Assembly: GCA_022818135.1 (NCBI GenBank)
Contig: JAFMSR010000019.1
Coordinates: 35,523,723-35,587,722 of the forward strand
Direction of reading: 5' to 3'
DNA from: Saxidomus purpurata
Taxonomy: Eukaryota > Mollusca > Bivalvia > Venerida > Veneridae
DNA: 64,000 bases
The notes under the pieces: generated by a model
Seen by the model: the letters and a program-made list of their open reading frames with translations, nothing else
Databases searched by the model: none
What the model was told of the DNA's origin: nothing
Translations under genes and position numbers: made by a program
Shown here: in pieces, positions 24,601 to 34,911 of the stretch
Layout of the letters: each line of letters opens with the position of its first letter
How positions within the stretch are numbered: the first letter of the stretch is position 1

Positions 24601-24818
24601 CTGTAAGTAATTTTAGTTAATCAGCCCCGGGAATCTAACCCACAACCCCGAGATTACAAGTCTCGTGCTCTACCGATTGAGCTCTCCGGGTCAAGTCACT
24701 GGAACTGTTATGTTCTATTTAATAGGTACTGCTTTGTTTAAATTTATCCCTTTTATAAACAGGTAAGTAAGAGCAATACTTCTTTAAACAAAGAGTTAAG
24801 TTTTCTTTTATGTTAACT

Positions 24819-24852
<34 letters not shown>

Positions 24853-27800
24853 AACAGGGAATGTAAGATTATCTGTTATAGAAAATGGTAGGTTAATAAT
24901 TATTTAAAATATATAGAAACTGATAGGTTGATAAATATCTTTTATAGAAACTGGTAGGTTAATCACAGTTAGAAACCAGTAAATTTATAATATATGTTAA
25001 TAAATGTGTGAGCTTATTTTGGCCCTGTTCGCCTCAGGATCGAATGGTTCCGGGCTCGTTGACGGTCGATTCCAACTCCCCCCCCCCCCTCTCTCTTTCT
25101 CCCTCTGTGAATGAGTCTCTAGAGTCTGAGAGCATTTAATCTACAATGTAAGTTGTAAGAACTTGTTTTGCAATCGAAAATAAATAACTTAGTATAAATT
25201 TAAACTGAAATTGACTTTTCTGTTTCAAAGTGTTTGAACTAGATAATTTAGTGATATTTTTCTTTGTGCTTCCGATGGGATCGGGAAGTTATTTCTTCCT
25301 GACGTGTCCTGACTTGACGGACATGACTGATTCGTTCATTTTGTGGCCACATAGCAACCGTCACGTGACGTGTTGTTTACTAACAATACAGAAATGAAGA
25401 ATGGTTTATAAACGATTGCATGTAATTGTGTACTGTTCTGCACGAACTTTATGTAGAATTGTTTTAAAGCTCATGACTTAAGTCATTATGCAGAGCAGTG
25501 CTCGGATTGGGAAAAATGGACAACATGTGACGTCACATGTGGTGGTGGACAACAAACACGTGCGAGGAAATGTAATCACGATACACAGCAGACGACAAAA
25601 AATGAAACGAGAGACTGCAATACACAGACCTGCCCAGGTAAGCCCATTCTTAGACTGAGAATTCGTAAGTAATTCACTAACCGCTGAGTAAGTTGATTGA
25701 CTGACATACTCATGTAAAAGATCGAGATAGAAGGTCAAATAGGTAACAAAAGTTGACAATAAGAAAATACTTGCCCAGTATTGTGTTGCCACATGAAGAT
25801 TTCGTATTTATGACCTTACAAGTCGGGTAATAGTAGATACAACCAATATTGCGATAATTGCAAGTATGTTATTTCATACTAATTGTTATCTTGGAGTAAA
25901 AATCCTAACGAACATGTGCTAAAAAGAGGTATTTCAAGCGATAATGCGTTTCCATGCCTTTATTTATAATCATAACTTAAACAGCAACTTGTAGGATGCG
26001 TTGTTTAAGTTCAGTTAGTATTGTCGAACATTGAAAAAAAGAAAAGAACATTGTGCTACTCCTTCGGATGCAATCGGAACATCAGTCGGCTTTTTCCGTA
26101 GAAATAACGTTATTTCTACGGAAAAAGCCGAGTGATGTACCGATTGCTTCGGATGCTGTCCTGTCAATGTCGATTGTTTATATAATTGTTCATTATCTAT
26201 GTTAACAGGAAAACACAGTGTTTAGATGAAGTATTATTACAAATTGTTTTCAGTGTTACACACTGCATGTCAAGACTTTCTTGATGACTGTTCATCACCA
26301 ACCATAAAACAAACCATGTGTTCCAGTGAGTCAGTTGGACTGAAGTATTGCCAAAACACATGTGGACTGTGTCGTAAGTTTTTATACAGGTTGTACAGCC
26401 ATAGCACTCGGACTTATCATAGTACTCGGACGTATCATAGTACTTGGGCGTATAAGATATATTACAATGCCAAAAGCCTCTTCAGTAAAGTTGTCTGAAA
26501 TCAATCTACAATATACTCCGTGTATGACGAACTCCTTGGGACCACTTAAAGCGACCGTGAATTTTCTTAAAAAGACATACTATTCATAAGTATAAAATAA
26601 AGGCTAGAATCTAAATATAAGCAAAAATCTAGGTAGGAATTTGCGAAATCGATAAAAAGTCGGTACAGGCACCGACATAATGTTTATATTGAAATTTCAA
26701 AGGCGTGTGCAACGCTTTTGAATTTGGAAGCGTATTTTTTTTAATTTAGAGATATACGTGACAGGAATTTATACTGAAGTCTTTTTATATGACCATAAGT
26801 TCTAAAATACGTTATTTACATACAGATTGAAGAACTTTATTTTTTTACCAAAATCTGAGAGCGAGCAGCTTTAAATGTGTTGCTTATATTCGGAGTCTAA
26901 AAATGTATGTTTTTTCATCTGAAATAAAGAAGGGATAAAAGCGGACCCATAAAGTGTGTTCCTTATTATCTGGATGTTGCTATTTCCGGAGTTGTTATAT
27001 ACGGAATATACTGTAGTTATTTGGTATATTAGTTTAGGACATTTATTTATGACTAATGAAAGTAGACATGTTGCTTATCCAGGGGAGATAACTTTTATTT
27101 GTAAAAGCAAATAACATTACATTTTCACAGAAAATACTTAATTGTTTTAGACTATGGTATGATAACTATTGTATAAAAATAATTTGTTACTTTTTGACAT
27201 ATTTATGCTATACCCATGATCGGCATATATTGGAAAATGCCACATATTAAGAAATTCGACAACGTAGCCAACACACAAAGAACATGTGTCTAGATCTATG
27301 TAGTTGTAGATATTGTCTCTTAGCACGTGAAAGTTAACCTAAAAATTACACTGTCATTGTATTTTGGAACATTCTATAAGTTTTAACGAACCTAAAGACC
27401 GTTTAAAATAAATCGCGTTGCAATTGTGTTATGCAATTTACTTTGACTTTATTCTTGATTGTAATTAATATACTTTTGAAACTAAAACATCTAGCTGTTG
27501 ATGGGCATTGGTCTGGCTGGTCAGAGTGGGCCGCGTGCACGGCATCCTGCGGAAGTGACGCACATAGGACTCGACTGCGCCTGTGCAACAATCCTGCGCC
27601 AAAATATAACGGTTCCGCTTGCGCGGGACATGACAGAGAACGACAAGACTGCCGTGCACCACCATGTTCTGGTAGCTTTAACCTTACTTATTATATAACA
27701 TGATAATGAATACATGTCACCATTCAACTGATCCAATAATCTTGTAACCTTGTGTATAGTGTAGAAATCAAGTTTATATTGGGTCAGCATGTTTACATCT

Positions 27801-30800
27801 CTTAAAGATACATTATCAAAGAAAACGAGGTGTCAAATTTTTCAAAAGTCAACACATATCTTAGAATATGCCATAAAAACATGATGATTATCAAGCAATG
27901 TTCTCTAAAATTTCTTGCGACCATTGTAAAATATTTTGCAAATGTATATACTAGAAACTTAAAAAGACCTGGTGGTCTATTTATTAGATACAGATTGAAA
28001 ATACGTGATGAAAAATTATACCAGGAGCCTAGTATTAGGTATTTAACAGTGGATTTTAAATATCGCAATATTTGATAAGGTCTGTAAAATATGAAGCTAG
28101 ATTTTGTTTTTAAATTTGAAACATATTAACTGTAATGGAATACTAGTGGTACCGCCCAATATATTTTGATTTATTGTACTGTTGAGCTAAGCTATGTAGT
28201 TGTCATGGAGACACAATGACGCCACATAACATGAACTAATTTTGTTTTATTTAGTTATTTTTTTATCACTAGTAAAAGAGCTATGCCGGGCAAAATACCT
28301 GTTTGCGTTAAAACAATAACAGACTCACTGCTTATTTACTAGAAGTCTAGAAAATATAGACAATAAAGATGTAGAACTTTTTGCACAATTTATCCTATTT
28401 TACTTATTTTTGCAAACATTGCAAAAAATAACCGTCTGCTATTAAAAATAATGTTTACAAATATAGTAAGTAAAAGAACTTAATTGAATAACGTTAAAGA
28501 AAAAATGCCACTACAGAAAAAAAAAATTTTTGGCTCGAATTATTTTCAGTGGATGGTGGATGGTCGTCCTGGAGTGTATTTGCCGCCTGTGGTGTAAGTT
28601 GCGGAGACGGCACCATGGCTTTGCAAAGGACGTGTACCAATCCATTACCTAATGGCGGGAAACAATGTTCAGGCGACTCATTTAAAACATCGCTTTGTCA
28701 CATGAGCCCATGTGCAAGTACGTTGACAATTTAAAATGAGTTTCGTAGACACAGCTCATATTGACAAGGTTTATAAAGCACAATGCCCAATAATACACAC
28801 GAAAAAGAATCCTCTAGTTGTCACATAATAACGTGTTTAATATATTTCTGTCATTTGCACAGATTTCGTTTCTTCGCATTGTTTGAATTTTAATGTTTTT
28901 ACCACAAACAGTGATAAACTTTCCACGTTAAAGAAGGCTCATGTAATGAAATATGACTATTCCACAATTGAAGGCATACACCTTTTTTATATACAGGTAT
29001 AAATCTAAAAAAAACTTTAAATATTTACAAATTACTCACTACATTAATGAAATGAGGCTACATGTTGTCGATGAGTTTTGCGGACTATTTGTGATAATTG
29101 TTCCATGGCCGTAGTCGATATCACACATATACCACTTATTGCGGACTGCAAAAAAAAGTTTATGAGAAATTAGTTACAGTTGTAATTACTGTTTATAAAC
29201 AGAATAATGCAAAACACTTACATTTTCGAAGATTGCGTTTTGTAAACAGTTCAAATGTATGCGAACAATCTATAAATGTTCGCTCAATTTGTGTTTGTTT
29301 GTTTTTATGAAAGCAAAACACTACCTTTTACAGTTACACTTTTTTTTAGAGTTTCTTTACCAACGCTAATACTTAATACATTCAGTACATTATATTGTTT
29401 TAAAGAACTAATATATATATTAATGTATTGCGTTATCGACAATACTGTATACAAATAGTTTCATATTTACCTGGCACTAATTAATCTTCGCCAATATCTT
29501 CGGGTACGTTCAGTGTGTTTTTGTTGTTTCAATTGATTATCATATCGGACAAATACATTTCACCGACTGATGTTCACACCGCAGAGACATTGTATATTTG
29601 TATTTAATTTGTGACACTGTCTTATGTCCCGTTTTCGCTTTTATATATTCTATGATTGTTGGTTGACTTTGCTTTGTTTTCTGTGTTTTTATTTTTTATG
29701 TATAAATACTTACTATTGATATTCATGACATTTCAGGAATAACATAAAATTACATCGCCCGTTGAATGAATGTTTTTGCGTCTGTCCCTGGGCTATCTTC
29801 GAAATCCTTCAATACATTATCCGAGGCAATCTTAACTTTAGCGCGTAACTGTTCGTTTGCTCGTCGACATTTTCAGTTCTATTAACAAATGCATGCAGGA
29901 CGACAGAGAAATAATGTTCAAATAGTCATTAAAAATATTGAAACCCCGTGCTGCACAAAGACAATAGTGAATACATTTAATGCAACGAAACGATTAAAAA
30001 AAGTAAAATAAAAAATCAAGCAAGACTCGAACCTGCATACGCTGGATTGGTAGTCAAATGCCTGATCCACTAGACCATTGCGGAATGCGATATCTGGTCC
30101 CATACGAAATCGATATTTTATATCAATTGCTTGTTATATTTTAATCCGAAGATTACCGACAACATACGAAATATTCATGAGTGCCAGTTCAATATTGTCG
30201 CATAATATATTCATACAGTTCTATAAATAAAGTCTTTATCTGTTTGTTAACAGTTTCATAACGAAACAGACTATGAAACTTAATATTCAACAAGTGCTGT
30301 ATTCAAAATGTCTTGTATAAAAAGGAATCTTATATACGACAGTTACTAATATAAACAGTTTCATATAAAATTAAGATTTTAAACATTTAGCAATAACTGA
30401 TTTTAAACAGTTTCATGAAAAATGACTATAAATAATTAACAATTACTAATTTTTAAATTGTTACATAAAAATAAATATAATCATTCGACATAAAAAATAG
30501 GATCATTCGACACTGTTCTTTCTTTCTTTCAAGTTGATGGAGGCTGGTCAGCATGGTCTAGGTGGACAGCGTGTAATGCATCGTGTGGAGGTGGACAAAT
30601 GTTGCGATTCCGAAGCTGTTCTAACCCAACCCCTCAAAATGGCGGGAAACCTTGTGAAAACGCCGCGCAATTCAAAGAATCTAAGTCTTGTGGAACAAGT
30701 GATTGCCAAGGTTGGACTTAAAGTCAAACGTCTGTAACAATTTGCCCAATACAAATAATCAAAGATGTGTAAGGTGTTTCCTCGAAAGCCAATAATCATT

Positions 30801-33179
30801 TCCTCGAAAGTCGATCATTGTTTATCCGAAAGTCGATCATTGTTTATCCGAAAATCGATCATTGTTTATCCGAAAGTCGATCATTGTTTATCCGAAAGTC
30901 GATCATTGTTTATTCGAAAGTCGATCATTGTTTCTCCGAAAGTCGATCATTGTTTATCCGAATGTCGATCATTGTTTCTCCGAAAGTCGATCATTGTTTA
31001 TCCGAAAGTCGATTATTCATTTTACAGCTACAGCTAAAACCCATGTAAAAACGAAATCAATCTAATCACAATTACAAAATTCATAGGTATAATTGTAACC
31101 ATTCAATATTTTTGCTTGAAGACAATTATTATTTCTTCTATTGAATATATTGCCATCTGATATATTATTATTATGATGATGATGATGATGATGATGATAA
31201 TGAATATTATTAATAATAATAATATTATTATTATTGCATCTACTTTTTTCTTGTGTTTTGTGTTTTCGGTTCGTATTCGGTGTGTGTCAAGCTATTTATG
31301 TAATTATACCGCCAAAACGAAGTTTAGGGGGGTATATAGGAGTCACCCGGTGGTCGGTCGGTCGGTCGGTCGGTCTGTTGGATTTTCCTTGTCCGGAGCA
31401 TAACTTGAAAACTACTAGTTGGAATTCAATACAACTTCATACAAGGTCAAGCAACATTGAGAGGAAGTGCAGTGCACAAGAACTATAACTCCATCTTGAC
31501 TAATTACAGAGTTATTGCCCTTTGTTACTTTTCCTTGTCCGGAGCATAACTTGAAAACTACTAGTTGGAATTCAATACAACTTCATACAATGGTCAAGCA
31601 CATTGAGAGGAAGTGCAGTGCAGCAAGAACTATAACTCCATCTTGACTAATTACAGAGTTATTGCCCTTTGTTACTTTTCCTTGTCCGGGCATAACTTGA
31701 AAACTACTGGTTGGAATTCAATACAAATTCATACAATGGTCAAGCACATTGAGAGGAAGTGCAGTGCCCAAGAACTATAACTCCATCTTGACTAATTACA
31801 GAGTTATTGCCCTTTGTTACTTTTCCTTGTCCGGGGCATAACTTGAAATCTACTAGTTGGAATTCAATACAACTTCATACAATGATCAAACACACTCAGA
31901 GGAAGGCAGTGTACAAGAACTATAACTCTATCTGGAGTATTTACTGAGTTATTGCCCTTTGTTACTTTTCCTTGTCCGGAGCATAACTTGAAAACTACTA
32001 GTTGGAATTCAGTACAACCTCATACAATGGTCAAGTACATTTAGAGGAAGTGCAGTGCACAGGAACCATAACTCCATCTTGACTCATTACAGAGTTATTA
32101 CCCTTTGTTACTTTTTCTTTTTCGGAGCATAACTTGAAAACTTCTGGTTGGAATTCAATACAACTTCATACAATGGTCAAGCAAAGTGAGGGGGAGTGCA
32201 GTGTACAGTAACCATAACTCCATCTTGACTAATTACAGGGTTATTGCCCTTTGTTACTTTTCCCTGTCTGGAGCACTTTTCGAAAAACTACAAGTTGGAA
32301 TTCAGTACAACTTCAATACAATGGTCAAAGCACAATGAGAGGAACTGCTAAGAACAATAACTCTCTTTTAGTTTGTTTGCAAGGTATTATGTTACTACGA
32401 ACTTCTTCAGTTTATAAAGCAATCCTTTTGGGGGTATTAATCACATTTAGTGATAGCTCTAGTTTAATCTATTTTATGTACCGTTAATATATTGCAGTGG
32501 ATGGAAACTGGGAGGATTGGTCACCTTGGCATCCCTGTACTGTGACATGTGGAGGTGGCACACAGTTTCGCTCTAGAACTTGCTCTAACCCGGTACCGAT
32601 GCACGGAGGAAAACCGTGTGACAATCCGGCAGCTTTTGTGGAGAAAATAACGTGCAATCAGATGTCATGTGCAGGTATTATATTAGTGAGATAGAGATAG
32701 TGATTTGCAAGAAAGTGAAATTTTTACGTTTATACAAATATCTGTTTTTTTTTGCGCACTTGAAAAAAAAATGACATAACATTTATCAAATACTGCATTT
32801 TGATATAAATGTGTACACATTTTGTCATTATGAGAAACAATTCCAGTAAACGTAAAGTGATGTTCGCCTAGGTTTGCTATAGATAAGAGGTAATTCTTTA
32901 TCCTAAAGAAATGCAACAACATCAACATTTACTATATAGTTTATGTAAAAACATGAAATTTGAAACTCATCTGTAAATAATAATATCCATGGTATTTTCA
33001 TGAAATTTACTCCAGTAAAACCAAAAATAAATATAAAAAAATCTTCAGATATTTATTTAAAATATTTGTCAGCTGTACTTCTCACGAATGTGTCATTGAA
33101 AGACAACTTGAAATATTTGACGGTCAAAATTGACTATGGGCATATTTAAGCTACGAAACAAGTTTACAAACCTTTGTGG

Positions 33180-33218
<39 letters not shown>

Positions 33219-34911
33219 TTTGTTTGTTTTGGTTTGTTGTGTTGGTTGTGTTTTTTTGTGTGTGTGTGTGTTTGTTTTTGGGTGTGTGGTGGGGGGGGGT
33301 GTGTGTGTGTGTGTGTGTTTGTGGGGGGGGTTTTTTGGTGGGGGGGGGGGTTTTTTTGGGGGGGGTGGTTTTTTTGTGTGGGTTTTGTTTTTTTTTTTTT
33401 TTTTTTTTTTTTTTAAGTAATGATCGTTTCTAAAATTGAAAACATAAATCTGTTCTGCGAATAGAAATAGACTGTCCTAAGTCTTAAATTTAATAAGATG
33501 TGATAAAATTGAAACTTGAAAATGAATTCGGGAGAACGTTTACAAAATGATGGTTTTTATATGAAATAGATAGTAAATTTTGACGTTGTGAAATGATTGC
33601 AACTATTTACCTACTAATTTGGCGGTAGACATTCTCATGTGAAAATTACGGTAAAAAATTCTTAATATTTTCCATTTCAGGTTGTCAGAAATTCTTTGTT
33701 AATTTGAGCTATTTTATGGTAGACATCCTCACGTTAATATGTATCCGTTAGCTTTTGTTCCATGTGATAGTGCGGATATTATACTAGCTGACACACTTCA
33801 CAGTTTTCTTGCTTCCTATTTGATCTTGCATTCTGTGACATTTTATATAGTCAGTATATTTTGTATCATCAAGATCTAACAATTCTTTAAAAAAAACAGT
33901 CACAACGTGTATACCTAAAGCCATTATTAAATATAGAGTAATTTGCTGCCTCCAGATTCAGGACTTGCGTCAGCAACAACTTCTTCGATTGCGACATCTA
34001 TATTGGCTTCAGTAACGCCATCAGCAGTGACGTCATCAACAGTTACGAAAGCACCTGCTCTCGTGCCGTCAGTGGGCTGTAATGATCAGTACTTCTGTAC
34101 TGATTCACACATTCAGCCGCTGGTTTGTCAGGATGTTTACATGGCAACGACGTATTGTCCAAAGTTATGTGGAATATGTGGTAAGGTTATTATAGGTTCA
34201 CTATCAAGTAATTGTAATCTATATTTAGCACTCGTACGCATGTACATGTATTTAGCCTAAATGCGATAATTTGTACAATACATTATTGTATATTTAACAT
34301 AGCATCTTTCTTAGTCTTTGAGTTAACATATAAACTTACACATGCCGAAACGGAAAATATTTGTAGAAGCTATTTGTGTTTCTTGCTTCAGCAATAAACG
34401 GCGATCGATTGCTTCAAAGCGATGGTAGCAATGCTGGATTTTGGAATAGTTGATTTTTCCCTAACTGCCAAAAAGTCCGGATTACTTCTTGACTTTCACT
34501 CTAATGCGCGATGAAAAGTAGTTTAAAAGTGAATATTCAACTGCATCTAAATTCTTACAGCTGTTTCGTCAATTAAGAACCGAAATTATATCCCTTTAAG
34601 CCCTGTGATTGGCTCATAAACAACAAATTGTTGTGTAACGGCCTACGCGATACACACGTTTGCATCAGATTTCAAAACGTTGTTTTGAAAAGTAAAAAAT
34701 CATATGAATAAATAAAGTAATATTTTCTTCACTGCAGTAGGATATGAATGATTACACAATAGGATGGTTTATTTCAGGAGCAACAAGTGCCCGACCACCA
34801 TGTATGGACAGTGTTGGTGGAAGCTGTAGTGACCCTGTATACATACAGTTTGCTTGTAGTGACAATGAGCTTGCTGCACTCTGTGCGAAATCATGTGGAG
34901 TCTGTCACTGA
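21516..34911 (+). CDS. Secreted LU-TSP1-ShK-TSP1(x4)-linker-ShK-ShK mosaic protein, 11 exons
   Basis: Exons 21516-21609, 22145-22230, 24283-24397, 25494-25637, 26254-26373, 27495-27671, 28550-28717, 30534-30710, 32498-32674, 33956-34180 and 34778-34911 join to 1617 nt, 538 residues plus TGA. All introns are phase 1 except intron 2 (phase 0, inside the LU domain). Residues 1-31 are a signal peptide; 32-98 an LU domain; 99-146 TSP1; 147-186 ShK; 187-419 four TSP1; 420-455 a Ser/Thr/Ala-rich linker; 456-538 two ShK. No transmembrane segment or GPI tail follows, so secretion is expected. TSP1 and ShK modules typify extracellular matrix, adhesion and protease-associated proteins; the specific role is unknown. 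No catalytic domain is seen, so it is not an ADAMTS enzyme. The combination was not recognised as a named family. Confidence 0.9.
22145..22230 (+). CDS. Exon 2: first half of Ly6/uPAR-like domain
   Basis: The acceptor is TACATTGCAG and the donor ACACAG/GTAAGG. The translation starts [10 protein letters not shown] and contains STC and VTC cysteines, the opening CxxC and spacing of LU (three-finger) domains. It ends in phase 0. Confidence 0.8.
22231..24282. other. Intron 2 of the mosaic gene
   Basis: 22272-22296 is one arm of the hairpin repeat also found at 36940-37020. 22690-22900 is rich in GCGAA/TTCGC words. 23611-23828 is an 18-nt tandem array. No extra exon was recognised. Confidence 0.55.
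23611..23828 (+). repeat. 18-nt tandem array (about 12 units)
   Basis: Units of CACTGCACCTTCATAACC with substitutions (CGCTGTACC, CACTGAACC) and one diverged unit near 23790-23812. Confidence 0.9.
24283..24397 (+). CDS. Exon 3: second half of Ly6/uPAR-like domain
   Basis: The acceptor is ATATAATGCAG. It encodes LCTQ...[19 protein letters not shown]; the CC-x4-CN ending is the hallmark of LU domains. The apparent donor G/GTATGT uses the last base of a SINE target duplication (24386-24398) and the first bases of the SINE. An in-frame, same-phase alternative donor would lie at ATAG/GTACTG (exon end 24725) if the SINE were absent. Confidence 0.8.
24399..24689 (-). mobile_element. tRNA-derived SINE with 13-bp target duplication
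   Basis: On the minus strand the head reads CCGGAGAGCTCAATCGGTAG, with a perfect D stem, a perfect anticodon stem around CTTGTAA (TGT), and a B-box-like GGGTTAGATTCCC. A body containing ACACCTGGCATGTATGAGAA and a short TACATACATA tail follow. GTCAAGTCACTGG flanks it at 24386-24398 and 24690-24702, a typical LINE-mobilised target duplication. The left copy is the end of exon 3. Confidence 0.85.
24822..25093. repeat. Poly(A) tract and C/CT-rich tract in intron 3
   Basis: A run of about 28 A ends at 24849. A repeated ACTGGTAGGTTAAT-like word follows (24935-24965). At 25079-25105 there is a C run and CTCTCTTTCTCCCTC. Confidence 0.7.
25494..25637 (+). CDS. Exon 4: TSP1 repeat 1
   Basis: 144 nt, phase 1-1. 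Contains [20 protein letters not shown] and six cysteines typical of TSP1. The CxxTCG motif fits protein O-fucosylation and WxxW fits C-mannosylation. Confidence 0.9.
26070..26147. mobile_element. Loopless 39-bp-arm hairpin (MITE-like)
   Basis: The arms 26070-26108 and 26109-26147 are reverse complements with two mismatches, centred on AACGTT and including GGCTTTTTCCGTAGAAATAA. It lies about 100 bp upstream of the ShK exon 5 acceptor. Confidence 0.85.
26254..26373 (+). CDS. Exon 5: ShK domain 1
   Basis: 120 nt, phase 1-1. Six cysteines in the ShKT order, ending [10 protein letters not shown] Lys-Tyr pair precedes the fourth cysteine; the other two ShK domains lack it. Confidence 0.9.
26374..27494. 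other. Intron 5 of the mosaic gene
   Basis: Three short repeats of CATAGTACTCGGAC-like words at 26400-26450; otherwise AT-rich with nothing recognised. Confidence 0.5.
27495..27671 (+). CDS. Exon 6: TSP1 repeat 2
   Basis: 177 nt, phase 1-1. Begins [20 protein letters not shown], with three tryptophans and CTASCG. The acceptor AACATCTAG has a weak polypyrimidine tract, so the exact start is slightly uncertain. Confidence 0.88.
27672..28549. other. Intron 6 of the mosaic gene
   Basis: AT-rich intron. Nothing recognised. Confidence 0.5.
28550..28717 (+). CDS. Exon 7: TSP1 repeat 3
   Basis: 168 nt, phase 1-1. Begins [20 protein letters not shown]. The third Trp of the TSP1 ladder is replaced by Phe. 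The donor is GCAA/GTACGT. Confidence 0.9.
28718..30533. other. Intron 7 of the mosaic gene
   Basis: AT-rich intron. Only the tRNA-like sequence at 30017-30092 was recognised; TTTCATA and GTTTCATA words recur at 30240-30475. Confidence 0.5.
30017..30092 (-). pseudogene. tRNA-like sequence (tRNA pseudogene or SINE head)
   Basis: Minus strand: A-box-like TGGTCTAGTGGATCAGG, an anticodon-loop-like CTACCAA, and B-box GGTTCGAGTC in a good T arm (GCAGG/CTTGC). It is followed by a T run. The 3' acceptor half does not pair with the 5' half (TTCCGCA), so a functional tRNA is unlikely. Confidence 0.55.
30534..30710 (+). CDS. Exon 8: TSP1 repeat 4
   Basis: 177 nt, phase 1-1. Begins [20 protein letters not shown]. 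The acceptor is CTTTCTTTCAAG and the donor CCAAG/GTTGGA, weaker than average. Confidence 0.88.
30781..31017 (+). repeat. 22-nt tandem array in intron 8 (about 11 units)
   Basis: Units of TTTATCCGAAAGTCGATCAT plus TG, starting 70 bp after exon 8. Stop-free frames across it are repeat artefacts. Confidence 0.93.
31157..31238 (+). repeat. ATG/ATT trinucleotide microsatellite
   Basis: (GAT)n followed by mixed ATT and AAT triplets. Confidence 0.9.
31312..32375 (+). mobile_element. Tandem-unit element, family 3 (about 7 units)
   Basis: The head is AGTTTAGGGGGGTATATAGG followed by (GGTC)n. About seven units of ~146 bp then start CCTTGTCCGGAGCATAACTT and contain AACTCCATCTTGACTAATTA. The last unit is diverged and the right boundary is unclear. 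It lies in intron 8 of the mosaic gene. Confidence 0.75.
32498..32674 (+). CDS. Exon 9: TSP1 repeat 5
   Basis: 177 nt, phase 1-1. Begins [20 protein letters not shown]. The acceptor is ATATATTGCAG and the donor GCAG/GTATTA. Confidence 0.92.
33181..33415. repeat. T/G low-complexity block in intron 9
   Basis: 235 bp almost entirely T and G: poly(T), TG dinucleotides, poly(G), poly(T). The composition is unlike its flanks. It could be real or a long-read consensus artefact. Confidence 0.85.
33956..34180 (+). CDS. Exon 10: Ser/Thr-rich linker plus ShK domain 2
   Basis: 225 nt, phase 1-1. About 36 residues rich in Ser, Thr and Ala (e.g. [15 protein letters not shown]), a likely O-glycosylated stalk. 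A six-cysteine ShK domain follows, ending YCPKLCGIC. The acceptor is GCTGCCTCCAG. Confidence 0.88.
34181..34777. other. Intron 10 of the mosaic gene
   Basis: AT-rich intron. Nothing recognised. Confidence 0.5.
34778..34911 (+). CDS. Exon 11: ShK domain 3 and stop
   Basis: The acceptor is GGTTTATTTCAG. It encodes a six-cysteine ShK ending [10 protein letters not shown], then TGA at 34909-34911. A canonical AATAAA is at 35375-35380, a candidate poly(A) signal about 460 nt downstream. Confidence 0.9.

Noticed and set aside
24620..24695. Functional tRNA-Thr (TGT)
   Set aside because: D and anticodon stems are good, but the T arm and acceptor stem do not pair. The sequence runs into a SINE body with a tail and target duplication.
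30017..30092. Functional tRNA gene followed by a T run
   Set aside because: The 3' acceptor half does not complement the 5' half; best read as tRNA-derived.
30765..31065. Three overlapping frames with [16 protein letters not shown] repeats
   Set aside because: A 22-nt tandem array lacking stops in several frames; it lies inside an intron of the mosaic gene.
33130..33433. Open frames through the T/G block
   Set aside because: Low-complexity translation (poly Phe, Val, Gly, Cys) with no coding signature.
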